Below, piece after piece: positions 49,870-62,371 of a stretch of DNA of 64,000 bases (the stretch's first letter is position 1; every line of letters starts with the position of its first letter). A program made the translations under genes and the position numbers. Source of the DNA: Azolla caroliniana (Eukaryota; Polypodiophyta); assembly GCA_043228905.1 (NCBI GenBank), contig JBHGNT010000007.1:22072001-22136000 (forward strand), in the 5' to 3' direction. A model generated the notes under the pieces. It did not search any database. It worked only from the letters and a program-made list of their open reading frames with translations, and was not told where the DNA came from.

Positions 49870-51300
49870 TTAAAGGAACTTCTCCGACATGCACAATCGG
49901 GTGAGGACTGTCATCTCTAGTTTCGACAATTCCGGTTGTTCCGATTTCTCTAGAAATGAGAACCACTCTTCATGGCTCGTAATGTGGTTTGATACTCCGG
50001 AATCAACATACCACACTTCCTCCGATCCGGAAGTGGTCTTCTTCATCGAGTTTTCCTTGTGCTTCATCACGAAGGCAGGCCCCTTTCCGGTTTTTCCAGT
50101 TCCGGATCCTTCCGATCCTTCAACGTAGTGCGAGCCTTGCCAAATCCAGATTTATATGAATCGGCACGCTTCTTCCAGCACTCGCTCTCTCTATGAACTT
50201 TCTTGCCACAATACCAGCATTTCGTGTCGATTTTCGGCTGCCGGTTTCAGGCTCCGACTTGAGTCCCCCTGCTTGTGGAGGGTCTAGAACTATTGTCGGC
50301 ACCGTCTCTGTGCCTTAGGTTCTGCTCTTGTCTGCCGCCTCCATTGTGTGCCGACCCACCTCGTCCTCCACACCCACGGGGATGATCCACCTCCGTGAAC
50401 AACATCCGGTTGTCCGATTGAGTGGTCCTCGACCCGTTCGCATGGTTTTCTTTGACCAACAACATTGATTGTAAGTCGAAGAAGGAGGGTGGCTTCTCCC
50501 AGGTGCAAATTGTCATCCGGATTGGCCCTTACCGTTGTGCAAGACCACCAAGACAGATCTAGACCATCTCTTCTTCTTCCACTATTACGTTGATGGTCTG
50601 AGTGCATCACAGATCACCTTGATCTTAGTGGTGTAGTCCATAACCGACATATCTCTTTGCCGAAGGTTGTTCAGCTCTTGCCGAAGCTGCAACTTACGGG
50701 CTATGGTACTTGTGGCGAAAATCTTCCGTAGATTTTCCCAGGCCTCCTTTCACGTTTTTATGTCCTTGATGTAACCGAGCATCTGATCGTGCACACCGGA
50801 CGCGAGGCAGTACAATACTCGGCTCGCTCCTTGCGCCCATGCCGGGAAGTCTTTGTGTGCCGGCTTCGGTGCTACCTCGCCGGTGTCAATGGGCATTAAT
50901 GCGTTGCAACTCTCCTTTATCTTCGCGATGTAGTCTAAAACTGACATATCCTTCTGTCGGATATTGTTCAATTCTTGCCGAAGCTATAGCTTCTAGGCTA
51001 ACGTACTTGCGGTGAAAATCTTTTTCATATTTTCCCAGGCCTGTTTCGGCGTCTTAGCATCCCTAATGTAGTCGATCATCTGGTCATGCACGGAGGACAC
51101 TAGGCAGTATAGAACTCTGCTTGCTCCTTGTTCCCATGCCGGGAACTCCTTTTGTGATGACTCTGGCGCTATGTCATTCGCACCCTCAACATAACTCCAG
51201 TATCCATGTCCGAGCAGATACTGGTGCATCTTGTATGACCAGGATGCATAGTTGTGTCTGTCAAAATCGAGCTTGCCATACCTTTGTCCATCTTTCGCTC
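49870..51300 (-). pseudogene. Element G gag and protease, with a tandem gag duplication
   Basis: Gag begins near 51300 (MHQYLLGHGYWSYVEGAND). The segment EFPAWEQGASRVLYCLVSSV...ELNNIRQKDMSVLDYIAKIK is followed by a second version DFPAWAQGASRVLYCLASGV...ELNNLRQRDMSVMDYTTKIK. The repeat period is about 297 bp, exactly 99 codons. A zinc-knuckle region and the protease core VWYVDSGVSNHITSHEEW (about 50040) follow. Frames are interrupted throughout. Confidence 0.75.
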
Positions 51301-51363
51301 TTTACCGGGTGTTAGGGTTTGTCTACAGTAATCGCTCATCGACTGCAGAGGTTCTCAACCCTC

Positions 51364-51729
51364 ACGCTCTGATACCATGTTAAAGTTAATACACAGAAGC
51401 TTTAACAAAACGGTTTATCAGGATAGCAACATAAAACAGAGAATGAAGGTTTAATGGAAGCTTAAGAATAGAGAATACACAGGAGAGACAGAGAGAGAGC
51501 CAAAAGCATAAACTCAATTCAAAATAATAACACTTTTGTTGAGATACAAGCTCTACATTGGCTGGATCGACTATGCAAGCTGAGAACCGGATCGGTTTGG
51601 ACCAATCTGTTAGGCCGGATCGATGCGTAAACCGGTGTGCAAACTGGTGTGCAACAAGAGGCCGGATCGGCGCAAAAACCGGGAGGCCGTTGAACAGATA
51701 TTCCGCAAGGGAATATATTTGGGAGTTAG
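51364..51729 (-). repeat. Element G primer site and 5' LTR
   Basis: The primer site TGGTATCAGAGC (minus strand, 51364-51375) directly abuts the LTR, which begins on the plus strand at 51376 (TGTTAAAG). The outer end is uncertain, between 51729 and 51742, because it meets the element H LTR head to head. Confidence 0.65.
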
Positions 51730-51992
51730 TGTAGGAGCTCAGTTATGAGCAGTGAAGTACGTGTCAGTACTTCTGTCAGTCCGTATGGACTTGTATAAAA
51801 GTGCTCTCTAAGCACATCCTATGGACAGAGTTTTACACATTATTTTGAATTTAGTTTTTCTGTGTGTTCATTCCCTCTCTGTCTCTCCCACATACATTGT
51901 GTTTTAAGCTCTCCATTAAACCTGTTTTTTCTCTGTCGGTATTCTATGTTTCGTATAGCTTCCACACGTTACATTTCACATGGTATCAGAGT
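51730..51992 (+). repeat. Element H 5' LTR and primer site
   Basis: The LTR runs from about 51730 to 51980 (TTTCACA), with primer site TGGTATCAGAGT at 51981-51992. It shares motifs with the element G LTR in inverted orientation (ATTATTTTGAATT, CTCTCTGTCTCTCC, ATTAAACCT). Confidence 0.65.
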
Positions 51993-52076
51993 GCAAGGGT
52001 TGAGAACCTCTGCAACCGACTTCAACTCGAAACAACAACAAAAAAACTAATCTCGGTGAAGAACGAAAAGGAAAAA

Positions 52077-52990
52077 ATGGATAAAGGTATGGCTAGTTCG
52101 CTTCCAACTGAGAAACTCGACAAAAGTAACTATGCATCTTGGTCGTACAAGATGCACCACTACCTGCTCGGACATGGATACTGGAGCTATGTCGATGGAG
52201 CGAATGATGCAACACCTGAAATTGACACACAAAGACTTCCCGGCCTGGGAACAATCAGCAAGCAGAGTTCTCTACTGCTTCGCGTCCTATGTGAGCGAAC
52301 AACACTTGAGCTACATTCGGGATGCAAGAACGCCAAAGGATGCTTGGGGAAATTTGAAAAAGATTTTCGCCGCAAGCACCACAGCCAAGAAGCTCCAGCT
52401 CCGACAGGAGTTGAGTAATGTACGTCAATGCGACATGATGATGGCTGACTACACCTCCAAGATAAAGGATATATGCGACTCCCTCGCCTCCATCGATGTG
52501 AACGTTGAGGAGGGCGAAATGGTGCAAATCTGCCTCGAAGGATTGGCGTCGAAGTTCAGAGCATTCCGAACTGCTATTTATACAAGGGAGAATACGTCGT
52601 CGTTTTTCGACTTGCAATCGATGCTCCTTGTAAAGGAGAATCACGCGGGTGCGTCGACGAGTATGCACGCCGACAGCAAGATGTTGTACACGGAGGGAGA
52701 TAGGCCCCGTGGTAGTGGTAGACGAGACGAATCAGCATGCAATGGAGGCGGCCGACAGGAGCAAGGAAGAAGGCATCGTGGTGATGTCGACAGCAATTTT
52801 GGACCCTCCGAAAGCAGGGGGAGTCGACGAGGCGACAAGAACCAGCAAGGGAAACACGCCGTGGAATGCTAGTATTGTGGCAAGAAAGGCCACAAGGAGA
52901 GTGAGTGCTGGAAGAAGCGCACTAATTCGGAGAAAATCAGATCCGGATCCGGCCCGATCGAACAAGGAAATCGGCAGCGAACGCACTACG
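52077..52990 (+). pseudogene. Element H gag
   Basis: ATG at 52077 gives MDKGMASSLPTEKLDKSNYA, SWSYKMHHYLLGHGYWSYVD. After a shift near 52220 the frame continues HKDFPAWEQSASRVLYCFAS, LQLRQELSNVRQCDMMMADY and YTRENTSSFFDLQSMLLVKE. A TAG at about 52869 stands just before the zinc knuckle YCGKKGHKESECWKK, where Gln or similar would fit. Only one copy of the segment duplicated in G is present, so H shows the ancestral gag form. Confidence 0.75.
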
Positions 52991-53028
52991 CCGAAGGATC
53001 CGACGAAGTCGGAAAGGGGACAGCCTTC

Positions 53029-54276
53029 GTGACAAGACACGTAGCGAACTCGATGAAGAATACCACCCCAAAATCGGACGAAGTGTGGTACGTTGACTCC
53101 GGAGCGTCAAACCATATGAAAAACCATAAAGAGTGGTTCTCATATCTGGAAAAACCGGAACAACCGGGAGTAGTCGCAACAGGAGACGACACTCCGCATC
53201 CAATCGTACATGTCAGTGAAGTTCCCCTCAGCCATGTCGGGCAAAAAGGGAAGCTAATGAACGTGTTACACGTCCCGACAATTCGGAAGAATTTGGTGTC
53301 AGTCGGACAGATCATCGACCAGGGGATGCAAGTCCGGTTCACGCATCTCGGGTGCTTCATCGAGGAAGAAGGCCAAGTTATTACACAAGGGCGCAGAGAT
53401 GGGAGGATGTTCATCCTCGACACCAATGATGTAGGCACCGCCATGTTCGCGAAAGGGCAAAAAGTCGAGCCGGATATCGACTTGTGGCATAAGCGGATAG
53501 GTCACATCAACTAACAAAGGCTTCAGGACCTGCAATCGAAACAAGTTGTGTTCGGATTGCCAAAATTCAATGGTCGAAAGGCCCAAATTTGTGAAGCCTT
53601 CCAGCTAGGGAAGCAACACCGACTTCCTTCCCCCAACGAGCGTAATTGGAGCTGAAATAAGCTTTACTTGATACACTCAGATGTATGGGGACCAGCACAG
53701 AACGTGAGTCTTGGTGAGAGTCGATATTACGTCTCCTTCATCGACGACTACACCCGGCACACATGGATCTACCTCATCGAATAGAAGAGTGGGGTCTTCG
53801 ACTATTTCCGGAACCTCAAAAATCTTGTCGAAAGGGAAACAGGGACGAAGATCAAGTGCATGTGGTCGGATGGCAAAAAAATGTACTTTTCCGGCCAATT
53901 CAACAGTTATCTACAACAAATGGGAATTCGACATGAATTCAGTTGCAGGTATACGCCGGAGCAAAAAGGCGTAGCCGAAAGGAAGAATCGGTCGGTTGTG
54001 GAAGCAGCACAAGCAATGCTGGAAGAAAAGAGCATGCCCAAGTTCTATTGGGCCGAAGCGGTCCAAACCGCGGTCTACATCCAGAATCGGATCGACGAAA
54101 AAGTGTCGGCACATAAGCTGTATTTTGGAAGGAAGCCGAATCTACGACACTTGAGGGTTTTCAGTAGCATCACGTATGTGCATGTGTCGAAGGAGAAGCG
54201 GATGAAGCTTGATGCGAAAGCTGAGAAGTGTATCTTGGTCGGCTATTCGGACGAACAAAAGGGTTATAAGTGTTAA
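53029..54276 (+). pseudogene. Element H protease and integrase
   Basis: The protease core VWYVDSGASNHMKNHKEW is near 53080. The pre-integrase segment DLWHKRIGHIN ends in TAA at 53512-53514. Integrase follows with VRVDITSPSSTTT-region damage, then IKCMWSDGKKMYFSGQFN, RHEFSCRYTPEQKGVAERKN with the catalytic glutamate, and MPKFYWAEAVQTAVYIQNRI. It ends with CILVGYSDEQKGYKC. Several stops make it inactive. Confidence 0.75.
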
Positions 54277-54452
54277 AACCCCCGAACCAAACAAGCTCGC
54301 GTAAGTCGCGATGTTGTGTTCGATGAGTCCGCGTCTTGGTATTTGCCTCCGACTCCGGACCTCAACTCCAATCCGAGTTCTGAAAATGAGGCCAACGAGG
54401 CTGAGATGCCTCAGGATGAGCGCGAAGTTGGAACTCTTCAAGAGAGTCCAAT

Positions 54453-55189
54453 CTAATTTCGGCTAAGTGGACCGAATGAGCGACTGAGTCGGTTTGACCA
54501 GTTAGATGAAGAGCCAGCGAGTAGAGGAGACTCGGCCGTGCATTCCCCGCGCAAGGACCCGAAGGGACGGCTTACGCGCAAAGAAAAGGGAAAGAAGAAG
54601 ATGCTGGAGTCCGGCACGAATAGGGAAGATTCGGATCGACGTGAATCCAACTCCGAGAAGAGCGATGACGGACCTTCAAGAGCAAACCCACGTCAGCCAG
54701 AACAGCCTCAACATCGGCTAATGAACAATTACGTCGATCTACCCGCCAGAAGAACCTTGTTTTGCGGTTTGGATACAACGAGTACATGACGCATCACTAT
54801 GCGTACATGAGACACATAGCGGAAGTGCGTGAGCCGGAGAGCTACGTAGAAGCTGCAAAGGACGCAAATTGGTGTGCCGCCATGGAGGAAAAGATGAACG
54901 CACTTGCGGAGAATGAAACCTGGGACCTGGTTAACGCCCCCAAGGGTGTAAAGCCGATTGGATGCAAGTGGGTGTACAAGTTCAAGTACAACACTGACAG
55001 CTCGGTCAACCAATACAAGGCCCGGTTAGTAGCAAAAGGCTATGCGCAACAACATGGCATCGATTACGATGAAACGTTTGCGCCGGTCGCAAAGATGACG
55101 ACCGTCCGTGTTTTGCTTGCGATAGCTTCGGCAAAGGAGTGGCACTTACATCAGATGGATGTAAAGAATGCGTTCCTGCAAGGCCAAAT
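54453..55189 (+). pseudogene. Element H linker and truncated RT
   Basis: After an acidic/basic linker (EKGKKKMLESGTNREDS) the RT begins with YVEAAKDANWCAAMEEKMNA, KWVYKFKYNTDSSVNQYKAR, LVAKGYAQQHGIDYDETFAP and ends at MDVKNAFLQGQ. At 55189 it switches to Ty3 integrase sequence, so the rest of RT and RNase H is lost. Confidence 0.8.
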
Positions 55190-56318
55190 TTATTGCTACG
55201 AAAACCATGCTAACAGTTCCTGAATTGGCTTACCAATTCGTTGACGAGTTATTTCATTTTTATGGGTTACCGATGGATATCGTGAGTTATCGAGATCCAA
55301 AGTTTACTAGTGACTTCTAGACGCAAGTCTTTAAGAAGTTAGAAACTACATTGAGCATGAGCTCCACGAATCATCCGAAAATCCGATGGACAAACAGAAC
55401 GAGTAAATCAAATTATTGAGGACATGCTTCGAGCATATGTTGGTACAAAACCAACAAAATGGGAATGTTATCTCCCAATTTTGGAGTTTGCTTATAACAG
55501 CTCCAAGCATACATCGACGGGATATAGTCCTTTTATGTTGATGTATGGTTTTAAGCCACGAGCCCCGATTGATGTTAATATACATCATGATGAGTTGCGA
55601 AGTACGCAAAACTTTCTTCCGGATATGCAAGATATGTTGCATATTGCACGAGATAATATAAAAACAGCTCAAGATAGAGCGTGTTTTTATGCCGATCATC
55701 ATAGGCAACCTCCTATATTCAACCCTTGACAGAAGGTATTTTTACGTGTACCTCACAATTCTAAGACATTTTCTAAGGGTAAGTGTGCTAAGTTAGCCCC
55801 ACGGTTTTGTGGACCTTTTACAGTCCTCAAACGCATTGGGTCATTAGCCTATCGTCTCACTCTACCCGATGGTCTTGAAATTCATCCAGTTTTTCATGTG
55901 AGTCGTCTAAAAGAACTTCTAGGTTCTGGCAACAATACAATTACAACTGAAACTCTGGTTACTTCTGAAGAATTATCTTCTAAACCACATGTACTAGAAA
56001 GAATTCTCGATGTTAAAACAAAAAAATTACGTACTAAAGAAATCCGAGAATTTAAAATAAAATGGATGGTTAAATCAATAAAAGATGCCACATGGGAATA
56101 GGAAAATACTCTGAGAACTAACTTCCCTAACTTTCCATTGCGAGAGTGCAATGTTTTAAAGAGGGGGGGGAGTATGTTACGGGCATGACCATATAATATC
56201 CCGTGGTGAGAATTTACCGTAGTATTCTATACACATGGATAAGTGTGAGGGTTAAACGAGAGTGTAAAGAAGGGGAGGATTACTTTTAATCCTTAGGATT
56301 GAGACAACCCATTACGCC
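55190..56318 (+). pseudogene. Fragment I': duplicated 3' part of element I
   Basis: Starts in integrase at TTTATTGCTACGAAAACC and closely matches 60962-62090, including the TAG in GACTTCTAGACGC, a one-base insertion in CATCCGAAAATCCG and the TGA in CCCTTGACAGAAGG. The chromodomain-like end [20 protein letters not shown], the purine tract, and about 144 bp of LTR (from 56175) follow. Similarity ends at CCCATTACGCCA. The shared lesions mean it was copied from an already dead element. Confidence 0.85.
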
Positions 56319-57444
56319 AATTGTGAACTTGCTTGGGGTTTAGGTCAATACCTCAATTGCGTATTACGATTAACCCTTATTTTAAGATGTTTCGTGTGCG
56401 TTGAGGGTATATGCCTCGATTACGTATCTCGATTACATCATTTTGGGCTATTTTATATTACGATTTCTTTTATATATGCATATGTGGTCACGTGTATACG
56501 TATTTGATCGTATATATGTGATAATATACATATGTGTATATAAGTTATTACGTGATTTCAATATCGAATGTTTTCCTTTTCGGGGAAAGGATCTTGGTGG
56601 TCGTCCTCACATTTTTGTGAGAATGGCGTTGTCACCATCCCTTTTTCAACAAATTTTTATTGTTGACATCCCCGTTGGTGACTTTGATTTCATTATGTAA
56701 TGAAACAATCTTAGCCACAATGGTGTTGAGAACGTAGGGCTTGACCCACTTGATGTGAGGTCACTCTTATGACACACATATCCAACATCCCTCCCTCATT
56801 ACATGGATACGATGCCACCATGAGATCATTCTTACGAAAGGCATTCGTAATGACGTAACCATGTGATGGGCCATGTTGGCCTACTACGAAAAGAGGGCTC
56901 ATTTGGCTTGACCATTAGGTTGCACTTTGGCGTATGCCATCGTAATTACAAGACTTGAGGTTAGGTAACGTACCAACAAAGTTTGTGGTTAACGAGGGGG
57001 AAATAAGGAAGCTTGACATATATGGGCAAATGCCTCACATATCTCTTATACGCATTAAACATTCAAGAAGAGCAACCTACTTGGTTGGCTCAAGTGTTTA
57101 ATGCATTTGTTCTCGAGGTTTGGGGTTCAAATATGACCAAGACCACACAACATCGTTGATACATATGACTATAACACATGTTTAGACTTCAGGTCTAAGT
57201 GCACTTCGGGGTCCTCGTAATAGGACTTAAAGAGCCGAAACCACATATGTGGGCACCGAAACATAGTTTATTGTTAACATTTTTTTCGTGTATAAACTAT
57301 TCATGACGTGAACATACATGGTTGAGCCTCGGGGAGCCGTCATGAAAAATCGATATAGAGACTTTGTGTTACCATAGTAACCTGATCTTCAACCTCATCT
57401 CATACGTCTAGAGGGGTATTTACGTCAGATCATGATATCGATTA
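56319..57444. other. AT-rich stretch without recognised features
   Basis: No domain, LTR match or RNA gene seen. It may include a lost 5' LTR or leader of element I, but nothing here matches the LTR at 61943. Confidence 0.5.
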
Positions 57445-58500
57445 ATGTTTGCCCATGATATGTTTACATCACGACATGATGTTATGACTATTTGTCTGAC
57501 CTTATCCTATTTCTTTGCCAGAAATAATCATTCAATTCCTCAAAATAACAACCCAATGTCATCCGCTCAAGTGGAAGGAACTCAAGGAAATCCTCTTGGA
57601 CAAATGTCCATTGAGATGTATTTTTCACAAATAAGCCAATACCTTAGTTTCACCGCTCAACAGATGACCGAACTTCGGCAATCTCAAAGTGCTCTCAAGA
57701 CACGTGTCATTAGTTTACAACGTGAGAGTAATAGACCTGATGAGCGATAGGGTGAACCATCGTTTCTCGTTAAGCCATTTACGAGAGAAAAAAAGGAAAG
57801 AACCGAAGAAGCAATCTACACGTGGCTAGGCCGATGGGAGTCTCATTTTGAGCTCTATCCCACACTAGATAGTACGAAGATTGCATATGTCGACCGAGAA
57901 CTAGGGGGTAAGGCCGCCGCCTGGTGGCGTGGGCTCCGAACTTTGGGGAAATTGCCCGATACCTGGATAGAATTTGTCACAGTTTTTAAGGGCCAATTTT
58001 TTGCAACCTCCCTCTCGAATCGAGGTAGCACAAGCTTTAATGAACCTCTCTAGCATGAAGTTTTCCTCGCTAGCAGACGATGTCCACCATGCTAGAATCC
58101 ATTTCCAAAAATCAGGTCTAGAAGGGGAAAATTGGTAAATAGCTTGTTTTGTCAATGGCATCCCCAATTCGGACTATCACTGGATAGTGCACGCTAAATC
58201 CTTTGAAGAGGCCGTTGAAATAGTTCTTCACTACCAACGCACTTCGAAGAAGGACAACAACAAACCCAACGAAGCGCTCGGGACTAAGTAGTCGCAATTC
58301 GCTGGGAAACGCATGACACCCAACGAACTCATGGATCGCGATTGTAAGCGACAACATCCTTTTTGTGTATTCTGCAAAAAGAAGGGTCATACAAAAGAGC
58401 AATGTTGAAAGCTCCAACGGAAAGAGCACAATAGCAAATCTAAAGCTGCAGACCATAAAGGTCAGATTCCTAATGTCCTTCAGGTCTATACACATCATTT
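57445..58500 (+). pseudogene. gag: Element I gag
   Basis: Gag region with SIEMYFSQISQYLSFTAQQM, a TAG after RPDER, then KAAAWWRGLRTLGKLPDTWI, FVTVFKGQFFATSLSNRG, and a zinc-knuckle-like CVFCKKKGHTKEQC near 58365. Frames are interrupted several times. It belongs to the same decayed Ty3 element as the pol parts downstream. No 5' LTR or primer site was found upstream. Confidence 0.65.
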
Positions 58501-58534
58501 AAGTAATTGTCAATGTTCTTTCCCTCACTATGTA

Positions 58535-59776
58535 TTGGGTCCCAATGATTTACTACGTGCAAACAAGTATATCAATGGATCTCCTGTACAATTTTTGTTT
58601 GATTTGGGAAGCTCACACAACTTTGTGAATGATCGTTTGGTTCAGATATGGGGAATCCAACCCACTGTAAGTGATCACACCTATACGGTGCACTTGGTTA
58701 ATGGAAGAGTACAATACATCAACATGGTGATTCATTCATTAGGAATTTCTATTGATACTTATATAGAGGAAGTAGACTTCCATGTAATGAATCTTTGTAC
58801 CACTGATGTAATACTAGGTTATCCCTGGTTCTATAATACAAACTCTTCTTTATCTATTGATTGGGTTCATCATTCAATAACTTTTGTACTGAACGATTGT
58901 ACTCATTTTATTCAATGTGTAAAAAAACAATCCCTCTCAATTGTTTCCTCTCTATCAATATCCAAGTTGTCTTGTTCTACTCTATTTTATTGTGTACTTG
59001 ATCCGGACATTCACGTTTACAATATCGATAATGTCTCGGTTCAATTAACATATTTTGAACAACAACAACTTGATGAAATCTTAAATGATTTTCGTGATGT
59101 TTTTTCGAGTGAACTACCATATGGGTTACCTCCTAAACGTAATATAGACTATCGTATAGATATTGTTCTTGGTGTTGCACCAATAAGTATACCTCCTTAT
59201 CTCTTAAGTCGATCTAAAGAGGATGAGGTATCTAAGCAACTCAAGGACTATTTACGAATGGGTTATATACGTTATAGTAAATCTCCATGGGGTGCACGAG
59301 TTCTCTTGGTTAAAAAGAAAGAGGGCACATGGCGTATGTGTATTAATTACTGACGCTTGGATAAAGTGACGATCAAGAATTCGTATCCATTGCCTCGAAC
59401 TAACGATCTAATTGACCGTCTCCAGGGTGCTCGGTATTTTACGAAACTTGATCTCCATACTGGCTACCATCAAATTCATATAAGTGAGGACGATATTCCT
59501 AAAACGGCACTTCGTACGCGCTATGGGCATTATGAGTTTTTGGTTATCTTTTTTGGTTTGACCAATGCTCTGGCTACATTCGAACAAGAAATGAATGATA
59601 TTTTCAAAGAACAACTTGAAAATTTTGTCGTTATTTTCTTGGATGATATTTTAGTTTATAGCCGTACATTACAAGAACATGCTAAACATGTCCGCTTTGT
59701 TTTACAAACATTGTGTGACAAACAGTTTTATGCGAAGATCTCAAAATGTGAGTTCTTCAAGAAATCAATTACTTAA
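58535..59776 (+). pseudogene. Element I protease and RT (N-terminal part)
   Basis: The protease core reads FLFDLGSSHNFVNDRL, where the family has D-S-G-S; Leu at the second position would probably inactivate it. RT begins KQLKDYLRMGYIRYSKSPWG, with TGA at 59351-59353 replacing the Arg of NYRRLDK, then [20 protein letters not shown] and the box [14 protein letters not shown]. It ends at a TAA after FFKKSIT. Clear Ty3 RT, dead. Confidence 0.8.
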
Positions 59777-60526
59777 CTTGGACATCTCATAACCGAACGA
59801 GGAGTTGAAATTGATCCTTCTCACATCGAGAAAATCAAGCTTTGGCCCACTCTTCGGAATATTCAAGAAATTCGATCATTCCTTGGTTTTGTCGGGTTTT
59901 TGTGAAAATCCCTTCGTAATTACTCCCAATTGATGACGCCGTTTAGTGATCTTCTAAAAGGTCAAACGCATAAGTTTACAAAACCTATTGTCTGGAATAC
60001 TACACTAGACCTCGCCTTTAAACAACTCAAGGACCTGGTGTGCAAGGCTCCTTCGCTTCTTTTACTTGATCCTTCAAAACCTTTTGAGGTTGAAACCGAT
60101 GCAAGCAATTATGCTATAGGTGTTGTCTTATATCAAGATGGTAAACCAATAGCATTTGAGAGTAAGAAACTTGATTCTACTCAATGTCGGTATACCGTTC
60201 AAGAAAAGGAGTTATTTGCAATTATACATGCGCTCAAAACATGGCGCCATTATCTTTATGGAAATTGTTTTGTGGTAACTACGGACCACAAGTCCTTGAA
60301 ATATTTTTGTGACCAACAAGACCTGAAAGGTCGTAAGGCACGATGGGTTGATCTCATCCAGGACTTTGATTTTTCCATACGATATCGTAAAGGTTCCATG
60401 AACATTGTTGTTGATGCACTAAGTCGCATCCGTGAAGTTAACATGCTTAGCTTCACTGAAATAACATCAGATCTTTATGATCACCTTCAAGGAAAGTATC
60501 ATGATGATAGTTATTTTGCGAAATAG
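59777..60526 (+). pseudogene. Element I RT C-terminus and RNase H
   Basis: Encodes TERGVEIDPSHIEKIK and IRSFLGFVGFL before a TGA, then SQLMTPFSDLLKGQTHKF and RNase H with FEVETDASNYAIGVVLYQDG, YTVQEKELFAIIHALKTWRH, TTDHKSLKYF and GSMNIVVDALSR. It stops at 60524-60526 (TAG). The RNase H catalytic acids are present, but the frame is broken on both sides. Confidence 0.8.
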
Positions 60527-61942
60527 TGGGCAAGATTTGAGTCTGGAACAGACACCACCACATCCTCGAAGGAATACTTCCACATTGCTAACGGTCTGTT
60601 TTATCGTAATGGGAAGGTTTGTGTTCCAGATTTACCTGAGGTCAAAAAGATTATTCTTTTTAATGCCATGACGCACCCTCAGCAGGGCACCCCGGAATAC
60701 ATCGTACACTCATTCTCATCTCCACTCAATTTTATTGGCCTAAGATGCGTCCTGACATACATAGCTATGTGACTAAATGTCACCAATGTCAGGTTAACAA
60801 AGTCGAGCGACTTAAAGCCGCAGGACTTTTACATCCCTTGGACATTCCCAATTATAAGTGGGAAAGTATATCCACGGATTTTATTGTTAGCCTTCCTCTC
60901 ACCCAAAAAGGTCATGATGCCATATGGGTTGTGGTTGACAGACTAACTAAAATGGCCAGATTTATTGCTACGAAAACCATGCTAACAGCTCCTGAATTGG
61001 CTTACCAATTCGTTGACGAGTTATTTCGTTTTATGGGTTACCGATGGATATCATGAGTGATCGAGATCCAAAGTTTACTAGTGACTTCTAGACGCAAGTC
61101 TTTAAGAAGTTAGAAACTACATTGAGCATGAGCTCCACGGATCATCCGAAAATCCGATGGACAAACAGAACGAGTAAATCAAATTATTGAGGACATGCTT
61201 TGAGCATACATTGGTACAAAACCAACAAAATGGGAATGTTATCTCCCAATTTTGGAGTTTGCTTATAACAGCTCCAAGCATACATTGACGGGATATAGTC
61301 CTTTTATGTTGATGTATGGTTTTCAGCCACCAGCCCCGATTGATGTTAATATACATCATGATGAGTTACGAAGTATGCAAAACTTTCTTCCAGATATGCA
61401 AGATATGTTGCATATTGCACGAGATAATATAAAAACAGCTCAAGATAGAGCGCGTTTTTATGCCGATCATCATAGGCAACCTCCTATATTCAACCCTTGA
61501 CAGAAGGTATTTTTACGTGTACCTCACAATTCTAAGACATTTTCTAAGGGTAAGTGTGCTAAGTTAGCCCCACGGTTTTGTGGACCTTTTACAGTCCTCA
61601 AACGCATTGGGTCATTAGCCTATCGTCTCACTCTACCCGATGGTCTTGAAATTCATCCAGTTTTTCATGTGAGTCGTCTAAAAGAACTTCTAGGTTCTGG
61701 CAACAATACAATTACAACTGAAACTCTGGTTACTTCTGAAGAATTATCTTCTAAACCACATGTACTAGAAAGAATTCTCGATGTTAAAACAAAAAAATTA
61801 CGTACTAAAGAAATCCGAGAATTTAAAATAAAATGGATGGATAAATCAATAAAAGATGCCACATGGGAACGGGAAAATACTCTCAGAACTAACTTCCCTA
61901 ACTTTCCATTGCAAGAGTGCAATGTTTTAAAGAGGGGGAGTA
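60527..61942 (+). pseudogene. Element I integrase and chromodomain
   Basis: Zinc region remnants near 60660-60790 (THPQQGTPEYI, CHQCQVNKV), core ISTDFIVSLPLTQKGHDAIW, VVDRLTKMARFIATKTML, a shift, DRDPKFTSDF then TAG, HPK-DGQTER with a one-base insertion, and FAYNSSKHTLTGYSPFMLMY. The C-terminus [14 protein letters not shown] leads to a plant-type chromodomain ([39 protein letters not shown]). Inactive. Confidence 0.8.
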
Positions 61943-62371
61943 TGTTATGGGCATGACCATATAATATCTCGTGGTGAGAATTTACCGTAGTATTCTATAC
62001 ATGTGGATAAGTGTGAGGGTTAAACGAGAGTGTAAAGAAGGGGAGGATTACTTGTAATCCTCAGGATTGAGACAACCCATTAGGCCACTTGCATGGGGGC
62101 CTTGGGTATCACTATAAATAAGAGGCCTAACTACCCTCATTTGATCATCTTTTGACTACGTCGAGACTCTGTTTCATGGTGGTTCAACTCTTGTAGCAAG
62201 TGCGCCAGCACCAGGTACGACACAATGCCATAGCGGTGGTATGGGACGCCAATCGAGGCTCGAGTCCATGTCCATTTCGGCACCCTTCTTTCTCTCTCTC
62301 CTTTCTATCTATCTAGCTATCATTCTTTTCTCCTTATCATACACTTACATTAGATCATATCTCTAATACAT
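61943..62371 (+). repeat. Element I 3' LTR
   Basis: About 429 bp, TGTTATGG to about AATACA. Preceded by the purine tract AAAGAGGGGGAG. TATAAATA at 62113-62120 followed by a plausible transcript start. The right end abuts element J sequence. Confidence 0.75.

Larger units (their letters stand above)
46915..51375 (-). mobile_element. Element G: decayed copia
   Basis: Minus-strand copia remains in order gag (51229 down), protease, integrase, RT remnant, RNase H. Primer site at 51364-51375. Many stops and shifts, and an internal deletion removes the first half of RT. Related to element H in gag, integrase and primer region. Confidence 0.8.

Noticed and set aside
46509-51729. Treating 46509-46914 and 51376-51729 as the two LTRs of one element
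   Set aside because: Their sequences do not match beyond general composition, so G cannot be closed as a single element.
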